DNA of 7,808 nt, from assembly GCA_934527325.1 (NCBI GenBank), contig CAKTAG010000043.1, positions 1-7,808 of the forward strand, written 5' to 3'. This DNA comes from an uncultured Candidatus Soleaferrea sp. (GTDB lineage Bacteria; Bacillota; Clostridia; Oscillospirales; Ruminococcaceae). The stretch's first letter is position 1. Each line of letters starts with the position of its first letter. The notes below the pieces were generated by a model. It saw nothing but the letters and a program-made list of their open reading frames with translations, was not told where the DNA came from and ran no database searches. Positions 7,488 to 7,808 of the stretch are shown here, in pieces. Position numbers and translations under genes: made by a program.

Positions 7488-7594
7488 TTAACAAATTACA
7501 AAGTAGTACACGAGCCATTTATTTTTGATATAATAATTAAAAATTTATAACAATATATGGGTATATAATTACTATTGTTTATTATACTATATAC

Positions 7595-7610
7595 TAGTTT
7601 TTATAAACTA
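7595..7610. repeat. Short inverted repeat in AT-rich DNA
   Basis: TAGTTT and AAACTA are perfect 6-bp arms around a 4-nt loop. It stands alone in a region of about 10-18% G+C (lines counted by eye), where such repeats arise often by chance. No role is proposed. Confidence 0.2.
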
Positions 7611-7739
7611 CCTATTCACATTAAACTTTATATAGACTAAAAACATATATTAACTTACAATATATAATTATTTATAAAATATAATTACTTACAAATTTTT
7701 GAATTGAAAAAATATCTTAAATAATATACAATCCCATCT

Positions 7740-7772
7740 TTGACAGTTGATTAATTGAAAAAGTGCTATAAT
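7740..7772 (+). promoter_or_regulatory. Candidate divergent promoter with extended -10
   Basis: TTGACA at 7740-7745 and TATAAT at 7767-7772 are both perfect consensus hexamers, but they are 21 nt apart, more than the usual 16-18. TGC directly before the -10 makes it an extended -10, which can offset a poor spacer. Transcription would start near 7779 and run off the right edge. An ATG at 7793 follows AAGGG (7785-7789) by only 3 nt, and its frame stays open for the few codons left. The window is too short to tell whether that is a gene start. Confidence 0.4.
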
Positions 7773-7802
7773 CCCTGTAAATAAAAGGGAAAATGCACTT
7801 TT
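7759..7802. repeat. Nested inverted repeats around the divergent -10 and start site
   Basis: The outer arms AAAAGTGC (7759-7766) and GCACTTTT (7795-7802) are perfect over 8 bp. Inside them TCCCT (7772-7776) pairs with AGGGA (7786-7790) over 5 bp. Both pairs share nearly the same centre, close to 7781. The left outer arm abuts the -10 and the right arm lies about 16 nt past the likely start site, the usual place for an operator. Because the -10 lies inside the outer pair, the full outer stem could not form in a transcript starting at this promoter. Confidence 0.45.
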
Positions 7803-7808
7803 GTCTGC

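Larger units (their letters stand above)
7232..7808. other. 577-bp AT-rich intergenic and control region
   Basis: No convincing gene is present on either strand. The right part from about 7441 to 7735 is extremely AT-rich and shows only weak hairpins and scattered -10-like motifs. Recognisable control signals cluster at the two ends: the operon promoter region with TTCACA repeats at 7349-7411, and the plus-strand promoter with nested inverted repeats at 7740-7802. No tRNA, rRNA, riboswitch, CRISPR repeat or insertion-sequence end was seen. Confidence 0.6.

Noticed and set aside
7417..7518. Minus-strand open frame of 33 codons starting with ATG (MARVLLCNLL...)
   Set aside because: It has no ribosome binding site and crosses a hairpin. 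In this AT-rich context a short frame of this size is expected by chance, and no recognisable peptide features are present.

Overview
The window comes from a very AT-rich, low-GC genome. Coding lines counted by eye run at about 25-28% G+C, and lines of the upstream non-coding region at about 10-18%. AGGAG-type ribosome binding sites, ATG/GTG/TTG starts, a TGA that acts as a stop and Lys/Asn/Ile-rich proteins point to a Firmicute, most likely a clostridium-like bacterium. That placement is inference. All five genes lie on the minus strand, head to tail, and read leftwards from about 7231 past the left edge.

In transcription order the operon encodes: (1) a tandem AAA+ ATPase with a degenerate first and an intact second ATPase domain (5141-7231); (2) an Asn- and Lys-rich soluble protein of 472 residues that I do not recognise (3701-5119); (3) a 603-residue protein with an N-terminal GKLL...D...EQ...KRR...N...G.G...GL.V motif block and a C-terminal Ig-like domain (1818-3629); (4) a 290-residue protein with a possibly pseudokinase-like cytoplasmic part and one membrane segment near its C-terminus (949-1821); and (5) a protein with an N-terminal membrane anchor and a probable beta-propeller, cut by the window edge (1-923). 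Gaps are 21 bp, 71 bp, a 4-bp ATGA overlap and 25 bp, with no convincing terminator between genes.

The ATPase closely resembles, from memory, the AAA+ ATPase of extracellular contractile injection systems (eCIS, the Afp15/PVC15 type). The 603-residue protein has a domain I associate with eCIS and phage-tail-like loci. No sheath, tube, spike, baseplate or cap gene is in the window, so an eCIS or related machine is a hypothesis that rests on two proteins. The two membrane proteins at the distal end would suit a membrane-attached version or a sensory/anchoring accessory module.

The right-hand 577 bp (7232-7808) holds no convincing gene. It contains a candidate extended -10 promoter for the operon, TTCACA-type repeats and an inverted repeat just upstream of it, a second hairpin, and at the far right a plus-strand extended -10 promoter inside nested inverted repeats. 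The last of these looks like the control region of a divergent transcript starting at the window edge.
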